Shown piece by piece: positions 34,059 through 42,786 of a stretch of DNA of 64,000 nucleotides. The notes under the pieces are model-generated. The model saw only the letters and a program-made list of their open reading frames with translations, was not told where the DNA came from and made no database searches. The stretch's first letter is position 1. Each line of letters begins with the position of its first letter. Where the stretch lies: positions 127,195 through 191,194 of the forward strand of contig PLMN01000009.1 of assembly GCA_003141555.1 (NCBI GenBank), given 5' to 3'. The translations under genes were made by a program, and so were the position numbers. This stretch comes from Candidatus Aminicenantota bacterium (GTDB lineage Bacteria > Acidobacteriota > Aminicenantia > Aminicenantales > UBA4085).

Positions 34059-35414
34059 ATGAAGACCCTGGTGCGCGGCGGCACGATCTATTCGCGGGGG
34101 CAAGCGGCTTCCGGAGACGTGCTGATCGAGGACGGCGTCATCGTCGCCGTCGGAGACTGCCGCGGATTGACCGGAGGCGCGCGCATCGTCGAGGCCGGCG
34201 GTTGCCATGTGCTGCCGGGGCTCATCGACCTGCACGTCCATATCGACGACACCATCGGCCGCTTTCGCCTGGCGGACACCTGGGCAAGCGCGAGCCGCAC
34301 CGCGGCTGCCGCGGGGATCACCACCCTCGGCGGCTTCATCACCCAAAGGCCGGAAGAGTCGCTCTCCTCGGCCGTCGAGCGCGCCTTCGAACGGGCCGCC
34401 GGCCGCTCCTTCTGCGACTACCTCTGGCACCTGACGCCGACCCGCTTTGCCGCGGACGATTGGACGGAAATCGAGCGGCACCTCGAGTCGGGCTGGCTCA
34501 CCTTCAAGTTCTACACGACCTACCGCGAGATCGGCCTCTACACGTCCTACGAGCGTCTGGCCGAGATCGCCGAGCGCCTGTCGCCGGGCGGGGCGCGCCT
34601 CCTGGTCCACGCCGAGGACGAGGATATCCTGGCCGAGGCACGGGCTTTGATCGGCAACGGGCCGCTTCGCGCGGCGGACCACGGCCGTCTGCGACCGCCC
34701 GAGGCCGAGCTGCGGGCGGTCGAGCTCGTGGCCGAAATCGCGGATGAGACCGGGGCCTGGTTCCACATCGTCCACGTTTCGACGCCGGAGGCGGCGGAGG
34801 CCATCGGCCCCGGCCGCGACGGGGCGCGCCTCACTTGCGAGACCGCGCCGCACTATCTTTTTCTCGACGACTCCTGGCTGAAGCGCCCCGACGGCCACCG
34901 CTGGCTGTGCACTCCGCCGCTGCGCGACGCGGCCCGCGCCGCCCGCCTGCGCGAGATGGCGCGCGAGGGCGCCTTCGACACCTTCGCCACCGACCACTGC
35001 CCCTACACCCTCGAGGACAAGGACAGCGGCCGAGGGGACCTGCGCTCCGCGCCGATGGGCTTGGCCGGGATCGGGGCGATGCCCCGGCTGATCTTCGCCC
35101 TGGATCGGGAGCTCCCGGAGCAGGCCTTCGCCAGGATGAGCCTCCATCTGGCGGATAATCCCGCGCGCCTGGCCGGCCTCGAGGGACGCAAGGGCGCGCT
35201 GGCCCCGGGCTTGGACGCGGACGTGGCCGTGTTCGAGGTGGCGGACCGCGAAGAGCCCTTGCATTCGGGAGGCGTCGGCAGCCCGGAAACGTACCCCGGT
35301 TTCCACAGCCCGTTGTGGCTGCGCCATCTTTTCCTGCGCGGCCGGCCGCTGGTCTCCGACGGCGCATGGAGCGGGACCGATCCGGCCCCGGGTAGGTGCC
35401 TATGGACGATCTGA
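34059..35414 (+). CDS. hyuA: Dihydropyrimidinase / hydantoinase-family amidohydrolase
   Basis: A 451-residue cyclic amidohydrolase. His59 and His61 ('DLHVHIDD') and Lys150 ('TFKFYTTY', carbamylated in the family) form the binuclear zinc site with later His residues ('LVHAEDED' near 183, 'HIVHVST' near 236) and the Asp of 'FATDHCPY' near 316. The product resembles HyuA/YgeZ of the E. coli purine cluster, as well as allantoinases and dihydropyrimidinases. It would hydrolyse a hydantoin- or dihydropyrimidine-type ring made by the upstream reductase and SsnA. Its last codons overlap the start of the molybdenum subunit gene. Confidence 0.88.
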   Translation: MKTLVRGGTIYSRGQAASGDVLIEDGVIVAVGDCRGLTGGARIVEAGGCHVLPGLIDLHVHIDDTIGRFRLADTWASASRTAAAAGITTLGGFITQRPEESLSSAVERAFERAAGRSFCDYLWHLTPTRFAADDWTEIERHLESGWLTFKFYTTYREIGLYTSYERLAEIAERLSPGGARLLVHAEDEDILAEARALIGNGPLRAADHGRLRPPEAELRAVELVAEIADETGAWFHIVHVSTPEAAEAIGPGRDGARLTCETAPHYLFLDDSWLKRPDGHRWLCTPPLRDAARAARLREMAREGAFDTFATDHCPYTLEDKDSGRGDLRSAPMGLAGIGAMPRLIFALDRELPEQAFARMSLHLADNPARLAGLEGRKGALAPGLDADVAVFEVADREEPLHSGGVGSPETYPGFHSPLWLRHLFLRGRPLVSDGAWSGTDPAPGRCLWTI

Positions 35415-37648
35415 AGGACAAGGCCTGGAGGAACGACGCCGCGGCCAAGGTAACCGGGCGCGCCCGCTACACCGATGACCTCAAGCTGCCGGGCATGCTC
35501 CATGCCGTTCCCGTCTACAGCGAATTCGTCCACGCCAGGCTGATCGAGGTCGACTCGGCGGCCGCGGCGAAATCGCCCGGCGTCGTGCGCATCATCACCG
35601 CGCGCGACGTCCCCGGCGTCAACCGGTGCGGACAGATCCTGAAGGACCTCCATGTTCTGGCCGACGACAAGATCCGCTACAACGGCGACGTCGCGGCCGT
35701 GGTCGTAGCCGAAACTCGGGCCCAGGCCGTCGCCGCCGCGCGGCGCGTGCGCGTGCTCGCCGCGCCGTGGCCGGAGGTCCTCGATCCCGAGCAGGCCCTG
35801 CTTCCGGGCGCGCCGCTCGTCCACGAGGAGCACGGCTCGAACCTCATCCACCGCCACGTGATCCGACGCGGCGACATCGACCGCGGTTTCGCTGAGTCGG
35901 CCCACATCATCGAACAGGAGTTCCGCACGCCTTTCGTCGAGCACGCCTATCTCGAGCCCGAGGCCGCACTCTGCCGCGTGCGCGGCGACGGCATCGTCGA
36001 GGTGCGGGGCAGCATGCAGCACCCCTATTCCACCCGCCGTTTCGTCTCCGAATTCCTCGGCTTGCCCCTGGCCCGCGTCGAGGTCGTGGGCACGCCCATG
36101 GGCGGCGGCTTCGGCGGCAAGGACGACACGGCGGCGCTCGTCTGCGCCCGAACCGCCCTCGCCGCGCTCCTGACCGGGCGGCCGGTCAAAATGACCTACG
36201 ACCGCGAGTGGTCGATGCGCGAGAGCTACAAGCGGCATCCTTATCTTATGCGCTACCGCATGGGCGTCGGTGCCGACGGCCTCATCAAAGCCGTGTACGT
36301 CCGCATGGTGGCCGACGGCGGCGCCTACTGCTCGGTCTCGCCCTGGGTGACCTGGCGCTCGACCGTGCAGTGCTGCGGCCCCTACGTCGTCCCAAACGTG
36401 GACGGCGAGGTCTCGAGCGTCTACACGAATAACGTCTTCACCGGCGCCATGCGCGGCTTCGGCTCGCCGCAGGTGAATTTTGCGATCGAGCAGCTCGTCG
36501 AGATGGCAGCCGAGAAGGCGGGCCTGTCCGGCGTCGAATTCCGCCGGCGGAACATGGTCCGCCAGGGCAGCACGACGATCACGGGCCAGGTCCTCGAGGG
36601 CCACGTCGTCAGCCTGTCCCAGGTCTTCGACCGCGTGCTGGCCGAGAGCGGCTACGAAGAGAAGCTCAAGCGCGCGTCCCGCGGCCGGGGCGAGGACGAT
36701 TATTACGGCATCGGCCTGGCCCTGAGCTACCGGGGCGTCAGCCTCGGCGCCGAGGGTACGGATTTCTGCGCCGCCGTGGTCAGCGTCCAGTATGACGGCT
36801 CGGTCCTTCTCGAGACCGGGGTCCACGAAAACGGCCAGGGCGCCGAGAGCGCCATGATCCTGATCCTGGCCGAAGAGCTTGGCGTGGAGCGCGGCCGCAT
36901 CGTCTATCGCCGCTCGTCGACCTCGAGCGTCCCCGACAGCGCCACGACGGTCGCTTCGCGGGGGACGATCATGGGCGGCGGGGCCGTCAGCCGCGCTGCA
37001 GCCGCAGTGCGCTTGCAGATGGCGGGCGCCATCGCCGCCGAGCTCGGCTGCGCGCCCGAAGAAGTTCGATTTGCCGGCGGCCGCCTGACCGCGCCGAACG
37101 GTAAGAGCGTCGATTTCACCGAAGCGGCGCGGCGCCTCTACCGCGACCAGAAATATCCCTACGCGCTCGGCGTTTTCCCCGCCCCGCACGTGACCTGGGA
37201 CGAGCACACGGGCCAGGGCAAAGCCTATTTCACCTGGGTCTATGGCTGCCAGGCCGTGGAATTGACGGTCGGCCGCCGAACCGGCCGGATCAAGCTCCTC
37301 AACGCCTGGGCCGCACACGATGTCGGCCGGGCCGTCAACAGCGCCGCGCTCCTCGGCCAGTTCTATGGCGGCATGGCCATGGGTGCCGGCTATGGCCTGT
37401 TCGAGGAACTGGCGATGAAAGACGGCCATCTGACTTCCCTCAACTACGACACCTACCGCATCCCGCGCGCGACCGACATGCCCGAGATGACGGCCATCAT
37501 CCTCGAAAACCGCGATCCCCTGTCGCCCTCGGGCGCGAAGAGCATCGGCGAGCCGGCCAACGAACTCATGGCGCCGGCCATCGCCAACGCCTATTTCCAC
37601 GCCACGGGGCAAAGGCGCTTCGAGCTCCCCGTCGGGAGGGTCAGATGA
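35402..37648 (+). CDS. Xanthine-dehydrogenase-family molybdenum-binding subunit (XdhD-like)
   Basis: A 748-residue molybdopterin subunit of the xanthine oxidase family: the N-terminal aldehyde-oxidase/xanthine-dehydrogenase 'hammerhead' domain, then 'GGGFGGKDD' near residue 236, 'GAMRGFGSPQ' near 345 and 'SIGEPANELMAPA' near 717, where the Glu is the catalytic base. It hydroxylates purines (hypoxanthine, xanthine or related) with electrons leaving by the small iron-sulfur subunit encoded next. Its active-site segment differs from the paralogue at 59543 ('VGEPPL'), so substrate scope may differ. The start at 35402 lies inside the hydantoinase 3' end, and its stop overlaps the next ATG. Confidence 0.88.
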   Translation: MDDLKDKAWRNDAAAKVTGRARYTDDLKLPGMLHAVPVYSEFVHARLIEVDSAAAAKSPGVVRIITARDVPGVNRCGQILKDLHVLADDKIRYNGDVAAVVVAETRAQAVAAARRVRVLAAPWPEVLDPEQALLPGAPLVHEEHGSNLIHRHVIRRGDIDRGFAESAHIIEQEFRTPFVEHAYLEPEAALCRVRGDGIVEVRGSMQHPYSTRRFVSEFLGLPLARVEVVGTPMGGGFGGKDDTAALVCARTALAALLTGRPVKMTYDREWSMRESYKRHPYLMRYRMGVGADGLIKAVYVRMVADGGAYCSVSPWVTWRSTVQCCGPYVVPNVDGEVSSVYTNNVFTGAMRGFGSPQVNFAIEQLVEMAAEKAGLSGVEFRRRNMVRQGSTTITGQVLEGHVVSLSQVFDRVLAESGYEEKLKRASRGRGEDDYYGIGLALSYRGVSLGAEGTDFCAAVVSVQYDGSVLLETGVHENGQGAESAMILILAEELGVERGRIVYRRSSTSSVPDSATTVASRGTIMGGGAVSRAAAAVRLQMAGAIAAELGCAPEEVRFAGGRLTAPNGKSVDFTEAARRLYRDQKYPYALGVFPAPHVTWDEHTGQGKAYFTWVYGCQAVELTVGRRTGRIKLLNAWAAHDVGRAVNSAALLGQFYGGMAMGAGYGLFEELAMKDGHLTSLNYDTYRIPRATDMPEMTAIILENRDPLSPSGAKSIGEPANELMAPAIANAYFHATGQRRFELPVGRVR

Positions 37649-38127
37649 AGCCCGCCGCCCCTCCCGCCCTCGTCGTCAACGGCCGCGGCATGCGCGTCTC
37701 CGCCGCGGATAAGCGCAAGAACCTCCTGACGTTCCTCCGCGAGGACCTGGACCTGACCGGCGCCAAGCGCGGCTGCGGCATCGGCCAATGCGGGGCATGC
37801 ACCGTCCTCGCCGACAACCGGCCGCTGCGCTCCTGCCACGCGCTCGTGGCCGATGTCCTCGGCCGCAGCCTGACGACCATCGAGGGGCTGGCCGCGCCGG
37901 ACGGCAGCCTGCATCCGTTGCAGCAGGCGTTCATCGATCACGGCGCGATCCAGTGCGGCTTCTGCACGCCGGGGATGGTCCTCACCGCCCACGCCTTCCT
38001 GCTCAAGCACCCCGCGCCGACCCGCGAGGAAGCTCGCAAGGCCATCGGCTCCAACCTTTGCCGCTGCACTGGCTACCAGCAGATCATCGACGCCATCCTG
38101 GCCGCCGCCCCCCACTACAAGAAATAG
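37645..38127 (+). CDS. Xanthine-dehydrogenase-family [2Fe-2S] subunit
   Basis: A 160-residue iron-sulfur subunit. The N-terminal plant-type cluster has Cys44, Cys49, Cys52 and Cys64, and the C-terminal four-helix domain carries the second cluster (Cys104, Cys107, Cys139, Cys141). It passes electrons from the molybdenum subunit upstream. No separate FAD-binding subunit is encoded in this operon, in contrast to 58101, so the electron acceptor could be ferredoxin, the DPD-like protein, or the FAD chain of the other operon (inference). The ATG overlaps the upstream stop (ATGA). Confidence 0.92.
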   Translation: MKPAAPPALVVNGRGMRVSAADKRKNLLTFLREDLDLTGAKRGCGIGQCGACTVLADNRPLRSCHALVADVLGRSLTTIEGLAAPDGSLHPLQQAFIDHGAIQCGFCTPGMVLTAHAFLLKHPAPTREEARKAIGSNLCRCTGYQQIIDAILAAAPHYKK

Positions 38128-38136
38128 GAGTCATTC

Positions 38137-39339
38137 ATGAAGGATATCCCTCTCGACGCCGCACTGCGGGAGCTCGACGGATTGAAGGCCGATCTCAATC
38201 TCTCCAACCGCGATTTTCTGCTGACCTGGGAACACTCCCTGGCCGAGCTCCGTTCGGTCCTGCTCACGGCCCGCATCCTCCGCGCCCTCCACGACGCTGG
38301 ACGCTCCCTGCGCGTGTTCGACACGGGGCTCGCCGTCTCGATCTTCCGCGACCAGTCGACGCGCACCCGCTTCAGCTTCGCCTCGGCCGCGAGCGCCCTG
38401 GGGCTTACGGTCTCCGACCTCGACGAGACCAAATCGCAGATCGCCCACGGCGAGACCGTGCGCGAAACGGCCGTCATGATCTCCTTCCTGGCCGAGGCCA
38501 TCGGCATCCGCGATGATATCTATCTCGGGGAGGGCGACCGCTACATGCGCGAGGTGGCTGCCGCCCTGCAGGAGGCACACGAGCAAGGCGTGCTTTCCCG
38601 GCGGCCGGCGGTGATCAACCTCCAGTCCGACCTCGACCACCCCACGCAGACGCTGGCCGACCTGCTGCATCTCGAGGACCGCTTCGGCGGGCTCGACAAG
38701 TTGCGGGGCCGGAAGTTCGTCATCTCCTGGGCCTATTCACCGAGCTACGGCAAGCCGCTCTCCGTGCCGCAGGGCCTGATCGGCCTCTTCCCCCGCTTCG
38801 GGATGGACGTGACGCTCGCTTATCCCGAAGGCTACGACCTGCTGCCCGAGGTCGTGGAACTGGCTGAAAAACAGGCGGCGGCCGCGGGCGGCGGCGCGCT
38901 CCGCATCAGCCACGACATGGCCGAGGCTTTCGACGACGCCGAGATCGTCTATCCCAAGTCCTGGGCGCCGATGCAAGTCGCGCGGCGGCGGACCGAGCTG
39001 CTGAAGAAAGGCGACAAAGCCGGGCTGCAGGCGCTCGAGAAGGAGTGCCTGGCGGAGAACGCGAAGCACGCGGACTGGGAGTGCGATGCGGCCAGGATGA
39101 AGCGCACGGCCAAAGGCGCCGCGCTCTACATGCACTGCCTGCCGGCGGACATCAGCGGCGTGTCGTGCGAGCGGGGCGAGGTGAGCAAGGACGTTTTCGA
39201 GCGCTATCGCCTCGAGACCTACCGCGAGGCGGCCTGGAAGCCCTTCGTCATCGCCGCCCTGATTTTCCTGACGCGCGTCCCGGATCCGCAGGCGGCGCTG
39301 CGGCGGCTGGTCGAGAACGGCGCGCCGCGCATCCGTTGA
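38137..39339 (+). CDS. ygeW: YgeW-like knotted carbamoyltransferase
   Basis: A 400-residue carbamoyltransferase. The carbamoyl-phosphate loop is 'STRTRFS' at residues 74-80, the 'DHPTQTLADL' block is near residue 168, and 'HCLPADISG' near 330 marks the second substrate site. Lengthened C-terminal segments and the overall pattern match YgeW/YgeW-like enzymes of purine clusters rather than OTCase or ATCase. It would work in the direction that yields carbamoyl phosphate from a carbamoylated intermediate, allowing ATP formation by a carbamate kinase (not encoded in the window). It starts 9 bases after the iron-sulfur subunit gene with a GGAG site. Confidence 0.88.
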   Translation: MKDIPLDAALRELDGLKADLNLSNRDFLLTWEHSLAELRSVLLTARILRALHDAGRSLRVFDTGLAVSIFRDQSTRTRFSFASAASALGLTVSDLDETKSQIAHGETVRETAVMISFLAEAIGIRDDIYLGEGDRYMREVAAALQEAHEQGVLSRRPAVINLQSDLDHPTQTLADLLHLEDRFGGLDKLRGRKFVISWAYSPSYGKPLSVPQGLIGLFPRFGMDVTLAYPEGYDLLPEVVELAEKQAAAAGGGALRISHDMAEAFDDAEIVYPKSWAPMQVARRRTELLKKGDKAGLQALEKECLAENAKHADWECDAARMKRTAKGAALYMHCLPADISGVSCERGEVSKDVFERYRLETYREAAWKPFVIAALIFLTRVPDPQAALRRLVENGAPRIR

Positions 39340-39347
39340 GGTATGAC

Positions 39348-40802
39348 ATGTCGAAAATCATCAAGCATATGAACGAGGCGGTCATCAAGAAGACGGCGGC
39401 CCGCTGCCGCGAGCGGGGCATCGTCATCCCCACGTTCGCCGAGCTCCGCGATCCGGAGAAGATTCCGGCGGCGATCAAGAAGCGACTGCCGGCCGTCGGC
39501 ATGGACGACATCAATCCGCTCAACCTCTTCCGCATCAGCTGGAAGAACGATGTCCGCTCGGGGCTCTACGGACCGGTCAATGCCCTCGAGCTTCCGCCCG
39601 CGGTCACCGGCGTGGCGGCCCGGATCGTCGGCTTGGTCGGCAAGCATTTTCCCACCGGCGCCCACAAGGTCGGCGCCGCCTTCGGCTGCCTGGTGCCGCG
39701 CCTCGTCTCGGGCGAGTTCGATCCCCAGGTCCACAAGGCGGTCTGGCCGTCGACCGGCAACTACTGCCGCGGCGGGGCGTTCGACTGTGCCCTGCTCGGC
39801 TGCCGGGCCGTGGCCATCCTCCCGGAAGAGATGTCCCGGGAGCGCTTCGAGTGGCTGAAGGCCATCGGCGCCGAGGTCATCGCCACCCCCGGTTGCGAGT
39901 CCAACGTCAAGGAGATCTACGACAAGTGCGACGAGCTTGCCGCCGATCCCTTGAACATGATCTTCAACCAGTTCGCCGAGTTCGGCAATCCGATCTTCCA
40001 CTACCAGGTCACCGGCCCCGCGGCCGAGGAGGCTTATCCGGCGCGCCGGAAGGACAAGGCGCGCCTGGCGGCGTTCATCAGCGCGACCGGATCGGCCGGG
40101 ACCATCGCCGCCGGCGACTATCTCAAAACCCTGCACCCGCAGCTGCGCATCGTCGCCACCGAGGCGAAGCAGTGCCCGACGCTCTTTCTGAACGGCTTCG
40201 GCGGCCACCGCATCGAGGGCATCGGCGACAAACACGTGCCCTGGGTGCACAACGTGCGGAACACGGACGCCGTGGCCGCGATCGACGACGAGGACTGCCT
40301 GCGCCTCCTCCGGCTCTTCAACGAGGAGGCGGGGCATCGCTATCTGCAGGGGCTAGGCGTGTCCGAAGCCGAATGCAAGAGCCTGGCGCTGCTGGGAATT
40401 TCGGGCATCTGCAACACGCTGGCGGCAGTCAAAACGGCCCGTTATTTCGAGCTAGGCCCGGACGATGTGATCTGCACGATTTTCACGGATTCGGTCGAAT
40501 TATACCGCTCACGCCTAGAAGAGATGCGCCGTGATCGCGGCCCCTACCGCGAGATCGACGCCGCCCGCGACCACGCGGCGGTCATCGGCCACCAGGGAAT
40601 CGACTGGTTCAAGGAGCTGGGCTATTACGACCGCAAGGCGATCCATAACCTCAAGTATTTCACCTGGATCGAGCAACAGGGCAAGACAAGCGAGGAGCTG
40701 AACGCCCAGTGGCAGCCGGAATACTGGCAGGAGATGTTCGAGGGCGAGATCGAAAATTTCGAGCGGCTGATCGCCGAGTTTAATCGGCAGGTAGGGTTCT
40801 AG
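39348..40802 (+). CDS. Fold-type II PLP-dependent lyase of the cysteine-synthase type
   Basis: A 484-residue PLP enzyme. The likely PLP lysine is Lys107 in 'KHFPTGAHKVGAAF', with the phosphate-binding 'WPSTGNYCRGG' block at 133-143 and 'ATGSAGT' near 245. It is longer than cysteine synthase (about 310) and is not a YgeX diaminopropionate ammonia-lyase, whose sequence I expected here. The C-terminal 130 residues hold an extra helical segment. As the last gene of the operon it probably deaminates the final amino-acid-like intermediate, giving a 2-oxo acid and ammonia (inference). The ATG at 39348 is chosen over longer frames that overlap ygeW. Confidence 0.75.
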   Translation: MSKIIKHMNEAVIKKTAARCRERGIVIPTFAELRDPEKIPAAIKKRLPAVGMDDINPLNLFRISWKNDVRSGLYGPVNALELPPAVTGVAARIVGLVGKHFPTGAHKVGAAFGCLVPRLVSGEFDPQVHKAVWPSTGNYCRGGAFDCALLGCRAVAILPEEMSRERFEWLKAIGAEVIATPGCESNVKEIYDKCDELAADPLNMIFNQFAEFGNPIFHYQVTGPAAEEAYPARRKDKARLAAFISATGSAGTIAAGDYLKTLHPQLRIVATEAKQCPTLFLNGFGGHRIEGIGDKHVPWVHNVRNTDAVAAIDDEDCLRLLRLFNEEAGHRYLQGLGVSEAECKSLALLGISGICNTLAAVKTARYFELGPDDVICTIFTDSVELYRSRLEEMRRDRGPYREIDAARDHAAVIGHQGIDWFKELGYYDRKAIHNLKYFTWIEQQGKTSEELNAQWQPEYWQEMFEGEIENFERLIAEFNRQVGF

Positions 40803-40938
40803 GCGTCGAGGCCTAACTTTGCTGTTAGAAAGTCAAAACTGAAAATTATGCATCTTTTGCTGGCCGAACGCTCGGCCCCGCCGGCGGCTAGTCAACAGAG
40901 CGCTTGTCGAATAAGTAAAGGCCGTTGATCGGTAAATC

Positions 40939-42621
40939 CTATTTCAGTGGCCATGTTTTTACAGCAAGATCGGCCAGATGTGATTGACGTTTGTCGATTG
41001 TTGTTCTGTCCCACTTTATCTCCGCTGCAAGCGATTTGGTAAGTTTGAAATCGGATTTGGCGTAAAAAGCCTTCTTGAATGCAAAGCTATCGTTGCCGGC
41101 CCTAACATTTATCTTCGTCTTCATCAGCGCCATGTTCCCAAGGCGTTTGAGAAGAATTAGCTGCTCATCAACAGCCATGTGCCCCCATGAAGAGGACGGA
41201 TTCTGCGGCAATACGTGTTCGAGATTTACGACTTCAGCATTCGGATTGGGAACAAGCTCCGATTCCGCGTCCCCATTCTCTTGGCGCTCCAGTGCTCTAA
41301 GGTAGTACCTCGCAAGGTAGCTCTTGGAAACTGTCGCGATAGCGAATGATTCCCGAAAGTGCGCGTCGCTGGGAAGAACACTCTTCAGCCGTTGAAAGAT
41401 TTGAGATGCAGAAGTGATCTTTTTATCGCGGACCTCTTTCGCCGCGGCGCAATTTTGCGTCTCAATAGCACCGCCTCCAAGGCCGCCATGAATCAAAAAT
41501 CGTACAGACCATGAGACGATGTTTTTGATGGCGGCCCTTACTTCTCTATCGGAGAACGCGTCGAGAACAGACAGAATAAGTGGGCGCACCTGAACCATTC
41601 GTAGGGTGTTAATGGTCTCCATGTGTTGTCGGCACGTATCGCCATACTTTGCCCATAGGCTATTAGCGGTATTCGCCATGGCGACATAGATATGAGCGTT
41701 TCGGGCCAATTCGGCGGTGAAGGACACCGCTCGCGCTGCATTATTAATTTTCTTTTTAATGTCTGCGTAAAGGTCCTTCTCTCTGACCAATCCCTGACGG
41801 GAAGACCAGTAATGACGGAGATATGTTAATACTGCTTCTTCTTCCTCAAGCGCTTCAAGCGCGCTCAGCATCGAAATCCAAGAAGCCTGGACTTCGCTTA
41901 GCCTGGATCCAGCTAAGCCAAAGAGGTGATTTTTCAGAAGATCCGTGATGGCCAATTCAAGTCCGCGATCATTTAACGTCTCAAAGACCATAAAGGCATT
42001 TGTATCATCGGGGACTCGTACCCAGATGACCTTCACATTATCGGTCAAATAGCTAACAAGTTCGGTGAGCTGTTCCACCCAATCTCCGGAATGTGCTATT
42101 GCCTGGACGTGAGCCCTTGCGATCGTGGCGGCCTTATCAATTCGGAGATGGGACGGTATGGTCGGAACAGTGGCACGTTTAGGATCATCGGGCAAGAGAA
42201 GAACCCTTCTCACGAAGAATTCATTGTCCGCATCATTGAGCTGCAACTTTGGAATCAATGCCAGTGTTTTCAGATCTTTCTTGTGGAGGAGCTCTCCCGT
42301 AATAGCTGATGCGCGTTCCTTGTCCTCAGATTCATAGAAAAAATCACGAATTGCGGCTAAAACTATAGTCACGGTTGCCAATCGTTGCTGACCGTCGGCA
42401 ACTTCCGCACGAGCGGCTTGATTCTTGGTCGTTACAATTGACCCGATAAAATATTCAGGCGCCCCATCGGATATCGCGGTCGCAACATCATTGAGAAGGT
42501 CCTGGACGTGCTCGTCCTCCCAGGCATATGAGCGTTGGTAAATGGGAACGGCGAGATTGCGATTCAGAAGAATTCTTCCTATCCCTTCGAGCTCAATCGC
42601 AATAGCTGACATAGTACCCAT
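40939..42621 (-). CDS. DUF262/DUF1524 (GmrSD-like) defence protein
   Basis: A 560-residue protein. The N-terminal DUF262 domain shows 'VPIYQRSYAW' at residues 25-34, 'YFIGSIV' and the nucleotide-associated 'VADGQQRL' at 74-81, then 'FETLNDRG' near 205. The C-terminal DUF1524 part has the HNH-type 'VNLEHVLPQN' near residue 460. This is the architecture of the type IV restriction protein GmrSD, whose fused form senses modified DNA and cleaves it, with NTP use by DUF262. The ATG at 42621 follows GGGAGGGG at good spacing. A stand-alone or restriction-linked role in phage defence is inferred from its neighbours. Confidence 0.85.
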   Translation of the reverse strand: MGTMSAIAIELEGIGRILLNRNLAVPIYQRSYAWEDEHVQDLLNDVATAISDGAPEYFIGSIVTTKNQAARAEVADGQQRLATVTIVLAAIRDFFYESEDKERASAITGELLHKKDLKTLALIPKLQLNDADNEFFVRRVLLLPDDPKRATVPTIPSHLRIDKAATIARAHVQAIAHSGDWVEQLTELVSYLTDNVKVIWVRVPDDTNAFMVFETLNDRGLELAITDLLKNHLFGLAGSRLSEVQASWISMLSALEALEEEEAVLTYLRHYWSSRQGLVREKDLYADIKKKINNAARAVSFTAELARNAHIYVAMANTANSLWAKYGDTCRQHMETINTLRMVQVRPLILSVLDAFSDREVRAAIKNIVSWSVRFLIHGGLGGGAIETQNCAAAKEVRDKKITSASQIFQRLKSVLPSDAHFRESFAIATVSKSYLARYYLRALERQENGDAESELVPNPNAEVVNLEHVLPQNPSSSWGHMAVDEQLILLKRLGNMALMKTKINVRAGNDSFAFKKAFYAKSDFKLTKSLAAEIKWDRTTIDKRQSHLADLAVKTWPLK

Positions 42622-42786
42622 ATTTTTCCCCTCCCTTATTGGCTGGCCTTGTCGCATTCAAGGGGCGCTGTTTAGCGTCGTCTACACCTTCAGATTCAAC
42701 TTCCATCCTTAGATGATTCTTACATCCATGAGAGGACGCGTTCTTTAATTGGTCCCTGAATTATTCTTTCAGCCATTTCAAATAAA

